From NCBI RefSeq assembly GCF_004353505.1, contig NZ_SMNQ01000004.1, positions 186,001-250,000 on the forward strand: 64,000 nucleotides of DNA, read 5' to 3'. The notes beneath the pieces were generated by a model. That model had not been told where the DNA came from. It was given only the letters and a program-made list of their open reading frames with translations, and did no database searches. Shown in pieces: positions 8,875-16,891 of this stretch (the stretch's first letter is position 1; each line of letters begins with the position of its first letter). This DNA comes from Streptomyces sp. WAC05374. GTDB lineage: Bacteria; Actinomycetota; Actinomycetes; Streptomycetales; Streptomycetaceae. The translations under genes and the position numbers were made by a program.

Positions 8875-9570
8875 ATGACATTCGTCCAGATCATCGACTG
8901 CAAGACCGACCGGGTCGACGAGATGAACCGGTTGCTCGACAACTGGGCCGAGGCGACTCAGGGCAAGCGGACGGCCACGCACGCGTTGATGGGCCGGGAC
9001 CGTTCGGACTCCACGCACGTGCTGGAGATCGTGGAATTCCCCTCGTACGAGGAGGCGATGGAGAACTCGAAGCTCCCCGAGACCAACCGGATCTTCCGGG
9101 AGATGGTGGAGCTCTGCGACGGTGAACCCACCTTCACGGACCTGGACGTCGTCCGGGACGAGCAGCTCAACAAGCTCGTCGTCCAGAGGTTCGTGGACGA
9201 GGTGATCAACCAGGGGAACGTCGACGCCGCCGACACGATGTGCACCGGCGACTACCGGGAGCACGACCCCTCGCTCACGTCGTACGACGTGGACCTGGAG
9301 ACCGCCAAGGCGGAGAACCGGGAGATCATGCAGGCGTTCCGGCCGACGTGCACCATCGAGGGGCTCGTCGCCGAGGGCGACCTGGTGTGCCTGCGCATGT
9401 CCTTCAAGGGCCGCCACGTGGGCACGTACAAGGGCATCGAGGCCACCGACCGGGATGTGTCCGGCACCGGTCACGCGACCTTCCGCTGCAAGGGCGGCAA
9501 GATCGCGGAGAGTTGGTGGAACGTGGACGACCTCGGGCTGATGCGGCAGCTCGGCGTCGTGGAGGGCTAG
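8875..9570 (+). CDS. Two-domain SnoaL-like / ferredoxin-like protein
   Basis: A 231-residue protein. The N-terminal 90 or so residues (MTFVQIIDCKTDRVDEMNRL, THVLEIVEFPSYEEAMENS) look like a dimeric alpha/beta-barrel, antibiotic-biosynthesis-monooxygenase-type domain. The C-terminal 135 or so residues (VQRFVDEVINQGNVDAADTM, DYREHDPSL, GKIAESWWNVDDLGLMRQLG) are a SnoaL-like polyketide-cyclase fold, a family that includes ester cyclases but also many proteins without a known reaction. ATG 8875 is chosen because GGGAGG lies 4 nt upstream; an in-frame ATG at 8860 would place this site inside the gene. It appears monocistronic, and the substrate is unknown. Confidence 0.75.
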   Translation: MTFVQIIDCKTDRVDEMNRLLDNWAEATQGKRTATHALMGRDRSDSTHVLEIVEFPSYEEAMENSKLPETNRIFREMVELCDGEPTFTDLDVVRDEQLNKLVVQRFVDEVINQGNVDAADTMCTGDYREHDPSLTSYDVDLETAKAENREIMQAFRPTCTIEGLVAEGDLVCLRMSFKGRHVGTYKGIEATDRDVSGTGHATFRCKGGKIAESWWNVDDLGLMRQLGVVEG

Positions 9571-9600
9571 TCCGCGCCCTTCACCCGGTAGCCTTCGCGG

Positions 9601-10155
9601 GTGATCGATGAAGTTACTCTCTGGTATCGCTTCGCGGCCCTGTTGCCGGAGCCGGCGGCGACCCGGGTCAGGGACTGCTGGAACACCGGGGAACAGGAGG
9701 CCGGTCTCGACGCGCTCGTGTCCGGTCTCCAGACCCACCGGGTGGTGATCAGCGAGACGACGCTGGCCGAGATCGCGGTGCTGGTGCAGGCCTGGGGCAT
9801 GGGCGACGAGCTGACGCACCGGCTGCTGTGCTGCGCCGCGGTCGCTTCGGGCGACGGTGACGGCGCCCGGTTGCGGCTGATCGAGCACCCGGACGCCCGG
9901 CCGCTGCCCTCGCCGGGCGCGGACCACGTCCTCGTGCCATGGATCGGCTGCGGCCGCTGCGGCGCGGTGCTGGCGCGGGCGCACACGGTGGAGCCGTGGG
10001 GCGGCCTGTCCTATCTGCCGGTCCACTATGCGGTCATGGGACCCGGCTCCGTGCCGGCCCGCGTGTTCCCCCCGCGCAGCCCCTGGCCGGCGCTGGCGGC
10101 GCTCCGGGACGAGTGCGCGGCGGCCCGTGCGTACGCCCCGGGCGTGGTGCCGTAG
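9601..10155 (+). CDS. Hypothetical protein, probably leaderless
   Basis: A 184-residue protein without signal peptide or membrane segment and not recognised. The N-terminal half is alpha-helical (VTLWYRFAALLPEPAATRVR, TTLAEIAVLVQAWGMGDEL). The C-terminal half holds a CGRCG pair that might bind metal. The GTG start has no ribosome binding site; instead TAGCCT (9588-9593) lies 7 nt before the GTG, the spacing expected when transcription begins at the start codon, so a leaderless mRNA is likely. Confidence 0.65.
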   Translation: MIDEVTLWYRFAALLPEPAATRVRDCWNTGEQEAGLDALVSGLQTHRVVISETTLAEIAVLVQAWGMGDELTHRLLCCAAVASGDGDGARLRLIEHPDARPLPSPGADHVLVPWIGCGRCGAVLARAHTVEPWGGLSYLPVHYAVMGPGSVPARVFPPRSPWPALAALRDECAAARAYAPGVVP

Positions 10156-10262
10156 ACCTGGGTGAACCACCGGGTGAGGTGGCGCACCGGTACGGCCCCG
10201 GGGGCAGCGCCAGGCCGGGGCGGGGCCGCTCGCCGGTCGCGGGCGGCCCGGGCCGGCGCGTG

Positions 10263-10490
10263 TCAGGCGGTGAGCAGGGAGTCGTCCTCCGGCCGGGCAC
10301 CGGGCAGCCTGTGCTGGGCGGCCACGAGGGCCACCTCCACGTCCGCGGTGCCCGTGGCGACGCACAGCGTGCGGGCCAGCTCCTCCATGCGCTCCCGGAC
10401 CTCGGGCGCGCCCTCCTCGGCGTGCAGGAGCCGCAGGGTCTCGTACTGCTCGACCAGGTTGTTCAGGACGGCGGGGTGAGCCATCAGCAC
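10263..10490 (-). CDS. DUF5133-like small protein
   Basis: A 75-residue acidic helical protein, starting LMAHPAVLNNLVEQYETLR and ending HRLPGARPEDDSLL, that matches my recollection of the Streptomyces DUF5133 family of unknown function. The invariant-looking TLCVATGT and ALVAAQHRLP segments are present. GTG 10490 is preferred because GGAGAA lies 5 nt upstream; ATG 10484 is also possible. It is flanked by short intergenic regions and looks monocistronic. Confidence 0.65.
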   Translation of the reverse strand: MLMAHPAVLNNLVEQYETLRLLHAEEGAPEVRERMEELARTLCVATGTADVEVALVAAQHRLPGARPEDDSLLTA

Positions 10491-10594
10491 GGTGGTTCTC
10501 CTTCGTGACGACAAGCGCCGGTTGTCCGCGTGGGAGCGCTGCTACCCGGTGATTCGTTCCGCATGCCCGGACGCGGTGGACTAGCTTCGCCCCC

Positions 10595-11521
10595 ATGACC
10601 AGCGCCGCAGCCCCCGCCTTCACCGAGGCGCTCACCACCTCGGCCGCTCCCCTCGTCCTCGACGGCGGGCTGTCCAACCAGTTGGAGGCCGCCGGGCACG
10701 ACCTGGGCGACGAGCTGTGGTCGGCGCGGCTGCTGGCGGACCGGCCCGAGGCCCTCGTCGCGGCGCACCTCGCCTACTACGAGGCCGGTGCGAGCGTCGC
10801 GACCACGTCGAGCTACCAGGCCACCTTCGAGGGGTTCGCCCGCCGGGGCGTCGGGCACGACCGGGCGGCCGAACTCCTGGCGCTCAGCGTGGAGCTGGGG
10901 CGGGAGGCGGCCCGGCGGGCGGAGGCGAAGGCGCCCGGGCGGCCGCTGTGGGTGGCCGCGTCCGCCGGGCCGTACGGCGCGATGCTGGCCGACGGGTCGG
11001 AGTACCGGGGCCGCTACGGGCTGGGCGTGGACGAGCTGGAGCGGTTCCACCGGCCCCGGCTGGAGGTGCTGGCCGCCGCGCGACCGGACGTCCTGGCGCT
11101 GGAGACCGTGCCGGACGCGGACGAGGCGCGGGCCCTGGTGCGCGCGGTGCGCGGGCTGGGCGTGCCGGCGTGGCTGTCGTACACCGTCGCCGGTGACCGC
11201 ACACGCGCCGGCCAGCCGCTGGAGGAGGCGTTCGCGGTGGCGGCCGCGTCGGACGAGATCGTCGCCGTCGGGGTGAACTGCTGTACGCCCGGCGACGCGG
11301 ACCGCGCGGTCCCGGTCGCGGCCCGTGTCACGGGCAAGCCGGTGGTGGTGTACCCGAACAGCGGCGAGGAGTGGGACGCGGCGGCCCGTGCCTGGCGCGG
11401 CCGTCCGGCGTTCAGGGCGGGGCGGGCGCGCACCTGGCGGCAGGCCGGGGCGCGGCTGATCGGCGGCTGCTGCCGGGTCGGCCCGGACGCGATCGCCGAG
11501 CTGGCGGCGAAGCTCCGCTGA
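10595..11521 (+). CDS. mmuM: Homocysteine S-methyltransferase
   Basis: A 308-residue cytoplasmic enzyme that transfers a methyl group from S-methylmethionine (or S-adenosylmethionine) to homocysteine, giving methionine. The family signature is complete: LDGGLSNQLE at the N-terminus, ATTSSYQAT, the first zinc-ligand cysteine segment VGVNCCTP, and the paired zinc cysteines in IGGCCRVGPD near the C-terminus. Length is normal. There is no ribosome binding site; TAGCTT at 10582-10587 lies 7 nt before the ATG, suggesting a leaderless transcript. It stands alone. Confidence 0.9.
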   Translation: MTSAAAPAFTEALTTSAAPLVLDGGLSNQLEAAGHDLGDELWSARLLADRPEALVAAHLAYYEAGASVATTSSYQATFEGFARRGVGHDRAAELLALSVELGREAARRAEAKAPGRPLWVAASAGPYGAMLADGSEYRGRYGLGVDELERFHRPRLEVLAAARPDVLALETVPDADEARALVRAVRGLGVPAWLSYTVAGDRTRAGQPLEEAFAVAAASDEIVAVGVNCCTPGDADRAVPVAARVTGKPVVVYPNSGEEWDAAARAWRGRPAFRAGRARTWRQAGARLIGGCCRVGPDAIAELAAKLR

Positions 11522-11685
11522 TCGTTTGATCGTTTGACCGGACGGGCGCGCGTCGATCACCATGCGGGGGTCGGCGCCGCGCCGACGACCGGGAGGGATG
11601 CGATGCCGCCCGCGCACGTCCACCAGCCGCCGCCCGCCCCCGGGTTCGTCCGTCCCGTACGACGCGGGAGGCGGGTGCACCCGGC

Positions 11686-13593
11686 ATGAGCGGTGACCTC
11701 CGGCTGCCGCCCGAGGACCGGGGGCTGAGTCCGTACACCGGCTTCACCCGCGCCCACTGGGAGGCGACGGCCGACGGCCTGGTGCGGGCCGCCTGGCGGT
11801 GGGCCACGCCCGGCGGGGCGCTGCTGGACCTGCCGGGACGGCCGTCGCGCTCCGGGGTGCGCTCCGACGGCCTGGAGGGGTACGCGCGGACGTTCCTGGC
11901 CGCCGCCTTCCGGGTCGCGGGCGCTGCCGGCGAGGACCCGTACGGGCTGCTCGGCCGGTACGCGGACGGGCTGGCCGCCGGGACGCGCACGCCCGGCCGC
12001 GACGACGCCGAGTCGTGGCCGCCGGTCCGCGACCACCCCGTGGGCGGCCAGCCGATGGTGGAGTCGGCGTCCGTGGCGCTGGGCCTGCGGCTGACCCGCC
12101 CGTGGCTGTGGGACCGCCTCGACGACGGCGTGCGGGACCGGGCCGAGCGGTGGCTGCGGGGCGCGCTGCGGCACACGCCCGCGCCCAACAACTGGTACCT
12201 CTTCCCGCTCACCGTCGCCGGGTTCCTGGAGTCGGTGGGGCGCGGTGACCGTCACACGGCCCGGGCGGTCGAGCGGGGCCTGGAGCTGCTGGAGGGCTGG
12301 TACCGGGGCGACGGCTGGTACGCGGACGGGGACGGCAGGGCGTTCGATCACTACAACGGCTGGGCACTGCACCTCTATCCGCTGCTGCACGCCCGTCTGG
12401 CGGGCGACCGGGCGCTGCTGGAGGTGTACGGGCCGCGGCTGCGCGAGCACCTGGAGGGGTTCTCGCTGCTGTTCGGCGGTGATGGGGCGCCGGTGCACTT
12501 CGGGCGGTCGCTGACGTACCGGTTCGCGGCGGGGGCGGCGGTGGGGGTGGGCGCGCTGACGGGGTACACCCCGCTGGCGCCCGGCGTCTCGCGGCGGCTG
12601 CTGAGCGGGTGCCTGCGGTACTTCCTGGACCGGGGCGCGGTGGACGCCCGCGACGGGCTGCTGACGCCCGGCTGGCACGGGCCGCACGAGGCGACGCTCC
12701 AGTCGTACTCGGGCCCCGCGTCGCCGTACTGGGCGTCCAAGGCGTTCGTGGCGCTGCTGGTCCCGCCGGAAGATCCGCTGTGGACGGCCCGGGAGGAGGC
12801 GGCGCCCGCCGAGCGCGGCGACCGGGTGCTGGCGCTGCCCGCGCCGGGGCTGCTGGTCCAGGTCACCGGCGCGGACGGGGTGGCGCGGCTGCACAACCAC
12901 GGCAGCGACGCGGTGCACCCGGCCGGCGGCGACTCGCCGGACGCGCGGGACGTGCTGTACGGGCGGTTCGCCTACTCGACCCGGACGGGGCCGACGTCCG
13001 CCGCGAACGCGCCCGACAACCACGTGTCCGTGGAGGTGGGCGCGGTGGCGTCGGAGCGCTGCCGGATCCGGCCGCTGGGCGCGGGGCACGGTGACGGCTG
13101 GGGGTGGGCGGCCTCCTGGCACCGGCCGGTGTTCCCGGGCGGGGCGCCGGTGGTGCCGGGGCTGCGGGCGGAGAGCGTCACGGTGGCGCGGGGCCGCCAC
13201 GAGCTGCGCGCGCACCGGCTGGTGGGTCTGGTGCCCGGGGCGCGGGTGCGCCTGTCGGGGTGGGCGACGGGGCCGGAGGAGCCGTTGGTCTCGCGGCTGC
13301 ACGGCCTGTACGGGTGGGAGGGGCCCGCCGAGGAGGTGCGCGCCCCGCAGGGCACGGCGTTCACGCGCTGGGCGGTGCTGCCCCGGCTGAGCGTCACCGT
13401 GCCGGAGGGCGGCACGGTGGTGCTGGTGGCGCTGGCGTCCCTGACGGGCGCGGGGGACGCCGGCCCCCTGGCGGGGGTGGCGGTGGTGGAGCGCGTCCGC
13501 GCGGAGGCGGTGGAGGTGCGGTGGGCGGGTGACGGGGCGCTCACCCGGATCACGTTCGCCCCCGGGGTGACGGTCACGCACGCGCCCGGGTGA
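11686..13593 (+). CDS. DUF2264 domain protein
   Basis: A 635-residue cytoplasmic protein of the DUF2264 family, which has an (alpha/alpha)6-type N-terminal domain and a beta-rich C-terminal half. Diagnostic segments are RSDGLEGYARTFLAAAFRVA, NNWYLFPLTVAGFLESVG, GWYADGDGRAFDHYNGWA and SGPASPYWASKAFVALLVP. Relatives are associated with plant-polysaccharide or uronic-acid metabolism, but no activity is established here. The upstream 165 bp shows no strong promoter. Its 3' end overlaps the convergent GlxA-like gene by 20 bp. Confidence 0.85.
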   Translation: MSGDLRLPPEDRGLSPYTGFTRAHWEATADGLVRAAWRWATPGGALLDLPGRPSRSGVRSDGLEGYARTFLAAAFRVAGAAGEDPYGLLGRYADGLAAGTRTPGRDDAESWPPVRDHPVGGQPMVESASVALGLRLTRPWLWDRLDDGVRDRAERWLRGALRHTPAPNNWYLFPLTVAGFLESVGRGDRHTARAVERGLELLEGWYRGDGWYADGDGRAFDHYNGWALHLYPLLHARLAGDRALLEVYGPRLREHLEGFSLLFGGDGAPVHFGRSLTYRFAAGAAVGVGALTGYTPLAPGVSRRLLSGCLRYFLDRGAVDARDGLLTPGWHGPHEATLQSYSGPASPYWASKAFVALLVPPEDPLWTAREEAAPAERGDRVLALPAPGLLVQVTGADGVARLHNHGSDAVHPAGGDSPDARDVLYGRFAYSTRTGPTSAANAPDNHVSVEVGAVASERCRIRPLGAGHGDGWGWAASWHRPVFPGGAPVVPGLRAESVTVARGRHELRAHRLVGLVPGARVRLSGWATGPEEPLVSRLHGLYGWEGPAEEVRAPQGTAFTRWAVLPRLSVTVPEGGTVVLVALASLTGAGDAGPLAGVAVVERVRAEAVEVRWAGDGALTRITFAPGVTVTHAPG

Positions 13594-14536
13594 GGTCGCG
13601 CCCGGCGGCCTGGAAGGTGCGCCGGTACGCCAGCGGGGAGACGCCGATCGCGGCGTGCAGGTGCTGGCGCAGGGAGGTGGCGGTCGCGAAGCCGACCTCG
13701 CTCGCGACGCGGTCCACCGACAGGTCGGTGGACTCCAGCAAGTGCCGGGCGCGGGCGACCCGTTGCTGGATGAGCCACCGTCCCGGGCTCATGCCCACCT
13801 CGTCGCCGAAGCGGCGGGCGAAGGTGCGCGCGCTCATCCGGGCGTGGTCCGCGAGGTCGGCGAGCGTCAGCGGCAGGTGCAGGTTCCCGAGGGCCCACTG
13901 CCGGGTGGCGCCCGTCCCGTTCGCCGACGTCTCCGGCACCGGCTGCTCGATGTACTGGGCCTGGCCGCCGTCCCGCCAGGGCGGCACCACGCACAGCCTG
14001 GCCACCTGGTTGGCGACCTCGGTGCCGTGGTCCTCGCGCACGATGTGCAGGCAGACGTCCACGCCGGAGCCGGCGCCCGCCGAGGTGAGGACGGTCCCGT
14101 CGTCGACGAAGAGCACGTCGGGGTCGAGGGTCACGTGCGGGAACAGCCTCCGGAAGAGCGGGACCAGCGCCCAGTGCGTGGTGGCGGTCCTGCCCTCGAG
14201 CAGCCCGGCCGCCGCGAGCAGGAAGGCGCCGGTGCAGATGGAGACGATCCGGGTGCCCGGCCTGATCAGTGCCAGCGCGCCGGCGACCGGCCCGGGCAGC
14301 TCGGCGGCGGCCGCCTTCATGTCGTAGGGCGGGATGACCACGGTGTCGGCGGTGGCCAGCGCCTCCGGGCCGTGCTCGACGGTGATCGAGAAGTCGGAGC
14401 CGGTGCGCACCGGGCGCCCGTCGGCGGAGCAGGTGAGCACCTCGTAGCGGCCGTCCGCCGAGCCGAAGACGCGGTTGGGGATGCCGAGTTCGAAGGGATA
14501 CACGCCGTCGAGGGCGAGGACGACCACACGCTGCAT
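13574..14536 (-). CDS. GlxA-family AraC-type regulator (DJ-1/PfpI plus HTH)
   Basis: A 320-residue regulator. Residues 1 to about 190 form a class I glutamine amidotransferase-like fold, with a nucleophile-elbow-like cysteine in IVSICTGAFLLAAAG. Residues 215-320 are an AraC double helix-turn-helix (MSARTFARRFGDEVGMSPGR, VASEVGFATATSLRQHL). Such proteins activate or repress adjacent catabolic or redox genes; the ligand is unknown. It is divergent from a quinone-oxidoreductase-like gene across a 70-bp region with palindromes, which points to control of that gene and of itself. Confidence 0.9.
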   Translation of the reverse strand: MQRVVVLALDGVYPFELGIPNRVFGSADGRYEVLTCSADGRPVRTGSDFSITVEHGPEALATADTVVIPPYDMKAAAAELPGPVAGALALIRPGTRIVSICTGAFLLAAAGLLEGRTATTHWALVPLFRRLFPHVTLDPDVLFVDDGTVLTSAGAGSGVDVCLHIVREDHGTEVANQVARLCVVPPWRDGGQAQYIEQPVPETSANGTGATRQWALGNLHLPLTLADLADHARMSARTFARRFGDEVGMSPGRWLIQQRVARARHLLESTDLSVDRVASEVGFATATSLRQHLHAAIGVSPLAYRRTFQAAGRDLTRARA

Positions 14537-14542
14537 GGCACG

Positions 14543-14572
14543 ATCCTATCGGATAATGGCAATCTGGCCATT
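14543..14572. promoter_or_regulatory. Palindromes between GlxA-like regulator and oxidoreductase
   Basis: ATCC-TATC-GGAT (14543-14554) is followed by AATGGC-AATCTG-GCCATT (14555-14572), two inverted repeats in an unusually AT-rich stretch of the 70-bp divergent region. They are candidates for the operator and core promoters of both genes. Confidence 0.45.
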
Positions 14573-14606
14573 TTTCCCGGGCCCCCGCCCCGGCAGGGTG
14601 GAGCGC

Positions 14607-15572
14607 ATGACAACGACGACGAGCACGACGACCACCATGCGCGCGATCAGCCAGGACACCTTCGGCGGGCCCGAGGTGCTGAAGGAGGTGGAGCTCCCCC
14701 GCCCGGAGCCGGGCCCCAGCCAGGTGCTGGTCCGGGTCCGCGCCGCCGGGGTGAACCCCACGGACTGGAAGCACCGCGCCGCCCCGCTCTTCCTGGGCGA
14801 GCCGCCCTACGTCCTCGGATGGGACGTCTCCGGCGTGGTGGAGGCCGTCGGCATGGGCGTCACGCTCTTCAGGCCCGGCGACGAGGTCTTCGGGATGCTG
14901 CCCTACCCGTACGGCGCCGGCTCCCACGCCGAGTACGTCACCGGCCCCGCCCGCGCCTTCGCCCGCAAGCCGCCCGCCATCGACCACGTCCAGGCGGGCG
15001 CCCTGCCGCTGGCCGCGCTGACCGCCTGGCAGGCCCTGGTCGACACCGCCCGCGTGGAGGCCGGGCAGCGGGTGCTGATCCACGCGGCGGCCGGTGGCGT
15101 GGGGCACCTGGCCGTGCAGATCGCCAAGGCCCGCGGGGCGTACGTGATCGGCACGGCCAGCGCGGGCAAGCACGCGTTCCTCCGGGACCTGGGCGCCGAC
15201 GAGGTGATCGACTACCGGGAGACGGACTTCGCCGAAGCGGTCAGCGGGGTCGACGTCGTCCTGGACACCATCGGCGACGACGACTACCGCGCCCGTTCGC
15301 TGCGCACGCTGCGCCGGGGCGGCCTGCTGGTGTCCATCCTGCCGGCGGGCGGCCGGGAACTGGCCGAGCGGGCACAGCGGTTCGGTGTCCGTACGGAGCT
15401 GCTGCTCGTCGAGGCCGACCACGCGGGCATGAACGCGATCGCCCGGCTCGCCGAGGAGGGCAGGCTGCGCGCGGCGATCGCGGGGACGTTCCCGCTGGCG
15501 GACGCGGCCAGGGCGCACGAGCTGGGGGACACGGGCCGGACGGCCGGCAAGCTGGTGCTCACCGTCGAGTGA
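14607..15572 (+). CDS. NADP-dependent quinone-oxidoreductase-like (MDR) enzyme
   Basis: A 321-residue zinc-independent medium-chain dehydrogenase/reductase, expected to reduce quinones or alpha,beta-unsaturated carbonyls with NADPH. Visible motifs are RAAGVNPTDWKHR near the N-terminus, GWDVSGVVEAVG, and the nucleotide-binding HAAAGGVGHLAVQIAKARGA. The last third (GKLVLTVE end) is typical. ATG 14607 is preceded by GGTGGAG; an ATG at 14637 would remove a Thr-rich lead-in. Divergent GlxA-like regulation is likely. Confidence 0.88.
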   Translation: MTTTTSTTTTMRAISQDTFGGPEVLKEVELPRPEPGPSQVLVRVRAAGVNPTDWKHRAAPLFLGEPPYVLGWDVSGVVEAVGMGVTLFRPGDEVFGMLPYPYGAGSHAEYVTGPARAFARKPPAIDHVQAGALPLAALTAWQALVDTARVEAGQRVLIHAAAGGVGHLAVQIAKARGAYVIGTASAGKHAFLRDLGADEVIDYRETDFAEAVSGVDVVLDTIGDDDYRARSLRTLRRGGLLVSILPAGGRELAERAQRFGVRTELLLVEADHAGMNAIARLAEEGRLRAAIAGTFPLADAARAHELGDTGRTAGKLVLTVE

Positions 15573-15650
15573 CGGGTGCCCGGGCGGCGCCGGCGGCACC
15601 GGGGGCACGGCCGGGCGTGACACCTGCTCCGCCCGTGCGTTGTCCGGGGC

Positions 15651-16829
15651 ATGGACCGGAGACACGGTGAGGCAGGACAGGCTCCGACCGTGGGCGTGGT
15701 GATCGCCCGCACGGGCCGGCTGGCACGACTGGGCGACCCGCTGGCGTACGCCATGGACCGGGCGGCGGCGGCACTGGGCGGGCGGCTGCGGCTGGTGGGC
15801 CGCGACAGCCGCTCCGACGCGGCGGGCGCGCGGCGGGCGGTACGGGAGCTGGTGGAGGTGGAGCGGGCGCGGATCGTGCTCACCCTGGCGGGTACGCGGG
15901 TGCTGCCGGCGGTGGCCGACGCCTGCGAGGAGGCGGGGGTGCCGTGCCTGTCGAGCACCTTCCCGTGGCAGGTGTACCACCACGGGGGTGGTCCGCGGCG
16001 CTGGGCGTACCACTTCTGCTGGGGGCTCGACGACATCGCCGAGACCTTCGCCGACCTGTGGGAGGCGGCGGGCGGTACGGGCCGCGGGGTGGGGTGCCTG
16101 TGGAACGACGGCCCGCAGGGCACCTGGTCCCGCCACCCCGTGCACGGGTTCCTTCCCGCGGCACGCGCGCGTGGGCACCGCCTCGTGGACCCGGGCGGGT
16201 ACCGGGAGCCGGCCACCGCGCCGGCCGGGCACGTGGCGGCGTTCCGCGAGGCGGGCGTGGACGTGGTGACGAGCGCCGCGACGGGGGCGGACCTCGGCCT
16301 GTTCCGCCGGGAGGCCGCCCGGCAGGGCCTGCGCCTGCGCCTGCTCACCTGCTCGCGATGGCTGGCCTATCCGCCCGCCACCACCGCGCCCGGCGGGGAG
16401 GTGCCGCAGGCGAACGTGGCGACGCTCGTCTACTGGACCCCGTCCCATCCCTACCGCTCCTCCCTGGACGGCACGACCGCCGCCGAACTGGCCGAGGGCT
16501 ACGAGCGGGTGACGGGCAACCAGTGGCTCCAGCCGCTGGGGCTGGCGTACGCCCTGTTCGAGGTGGCCGCGCACGCCCTGGCCACCGCCGGGGACCCCGC
16601 GGCACCCGCATCGGTCGCCGCCGCGCTCGGGGCGACCCGGCTGGACACCGTCGCCGGCCCGCTCGACTGGACGTCCGGCCCCGCGCCCCGCATCGCCACG
16701 GTGCGGCTCTCGGGCGGCCAGTGGCAGCGCGGCCGCAGGCACCCCCACGAGCTGGTGGTCGTCGACAACCGGCGGGTGGAGGGCCTGCCGGTCGGCGGCG
16801 AGCTGCTGCCCCTGGACGCGGTTCCGTAG
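15651..16829 (+). CDS. Orphan leucine-binding-type ligand-binding protein without export signal
   Basis: A 392-residue protein with the Peripla_BP_6 (branched-chain amino-acid binding) fold: VGVVIARTGRLARLGDP at the start, VLTLAGTRVLPAVADACEEA, PCLSSTFPWQVYHHGGG, GLAYALFEVAAHALATAG. Members normally carry a signal or lipobox and feed a LIV-type ABC importer. This one begins MDRRHGEAGQAPT with no hydrophobic segment or cysteine, and no transporter genes are adjacent. A cytoplasmic sensor role or a misplaced start are both possible; no better start with a signal peptide was found. Confidence 0.7.
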   Translation: MDRRHGEAGQAPTVGVVIARTGRLARLGDPLAYAMDRAAAALGGRLRLVGRDSRSDAAGARRAVRELVEVERARIVLTLAGTRVLPAVADACEEAGVPCLSSTFPWQVYHHGGGPRRWAYHFCWGLDDIAETFADLWEAAGGTGRGVGCLWNDGPQGTWSRHPVHGFLPAARARGHRLVDPGGYREPATAPAGHVAAFREAGVDVVTSAATGADLGLFRREAARQGLRLRLLTCSRWLAYPPATTAPGGEVPQANVATLVYWTPSHPYRSSLDGTTAAELAEGYERVTGNQWLQPLGLAYALFEVAAHALATAGDPAAPASVAAALGATRLDTVAGPLDWTSGPAPRIATVRLSGGQWQRGRRHPHELVVVDNRRVEGLPVGGELLPLDAVP

Positions 16830-16844
16830 GGGGACCGACGGGGT

Positions 16845-16889
16845 GTCAACTCGCGGTTGACGCACCCGCCTTGTCAACCTACGGTTGAC
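16845..16889 (+). promoter_or_regulatory. Promoter with two identical-arm palindromic operators
   Basis: GTCAAC-TCGCG-GTTGAC (16845-16861) and GTCAAC-CTACG-GTTGAC (16873-16889) are two 17-bp palindromes with centres 28 bp apart. The first supplies TTGACG (16857-16862) as -35 and the second contains TACGGT (16880-16885) as -10, with a 17-bp spacer. The ATG at 16892 lies 6 nt past the -10, implying a leaderless transcript. A protein bound to either palindrome would block polymerase. Confidence 0.75.
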
Positions 16890-16891
16890 AC

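Noticed and set aside
12972..16877. 1300-residue minus-strand open frame
   Set aside because: Low-complexity Arg/Pro/Gly translation covering the DUF2264, MDR and ligand-binding protein genes in antisense; no start signal or domain.
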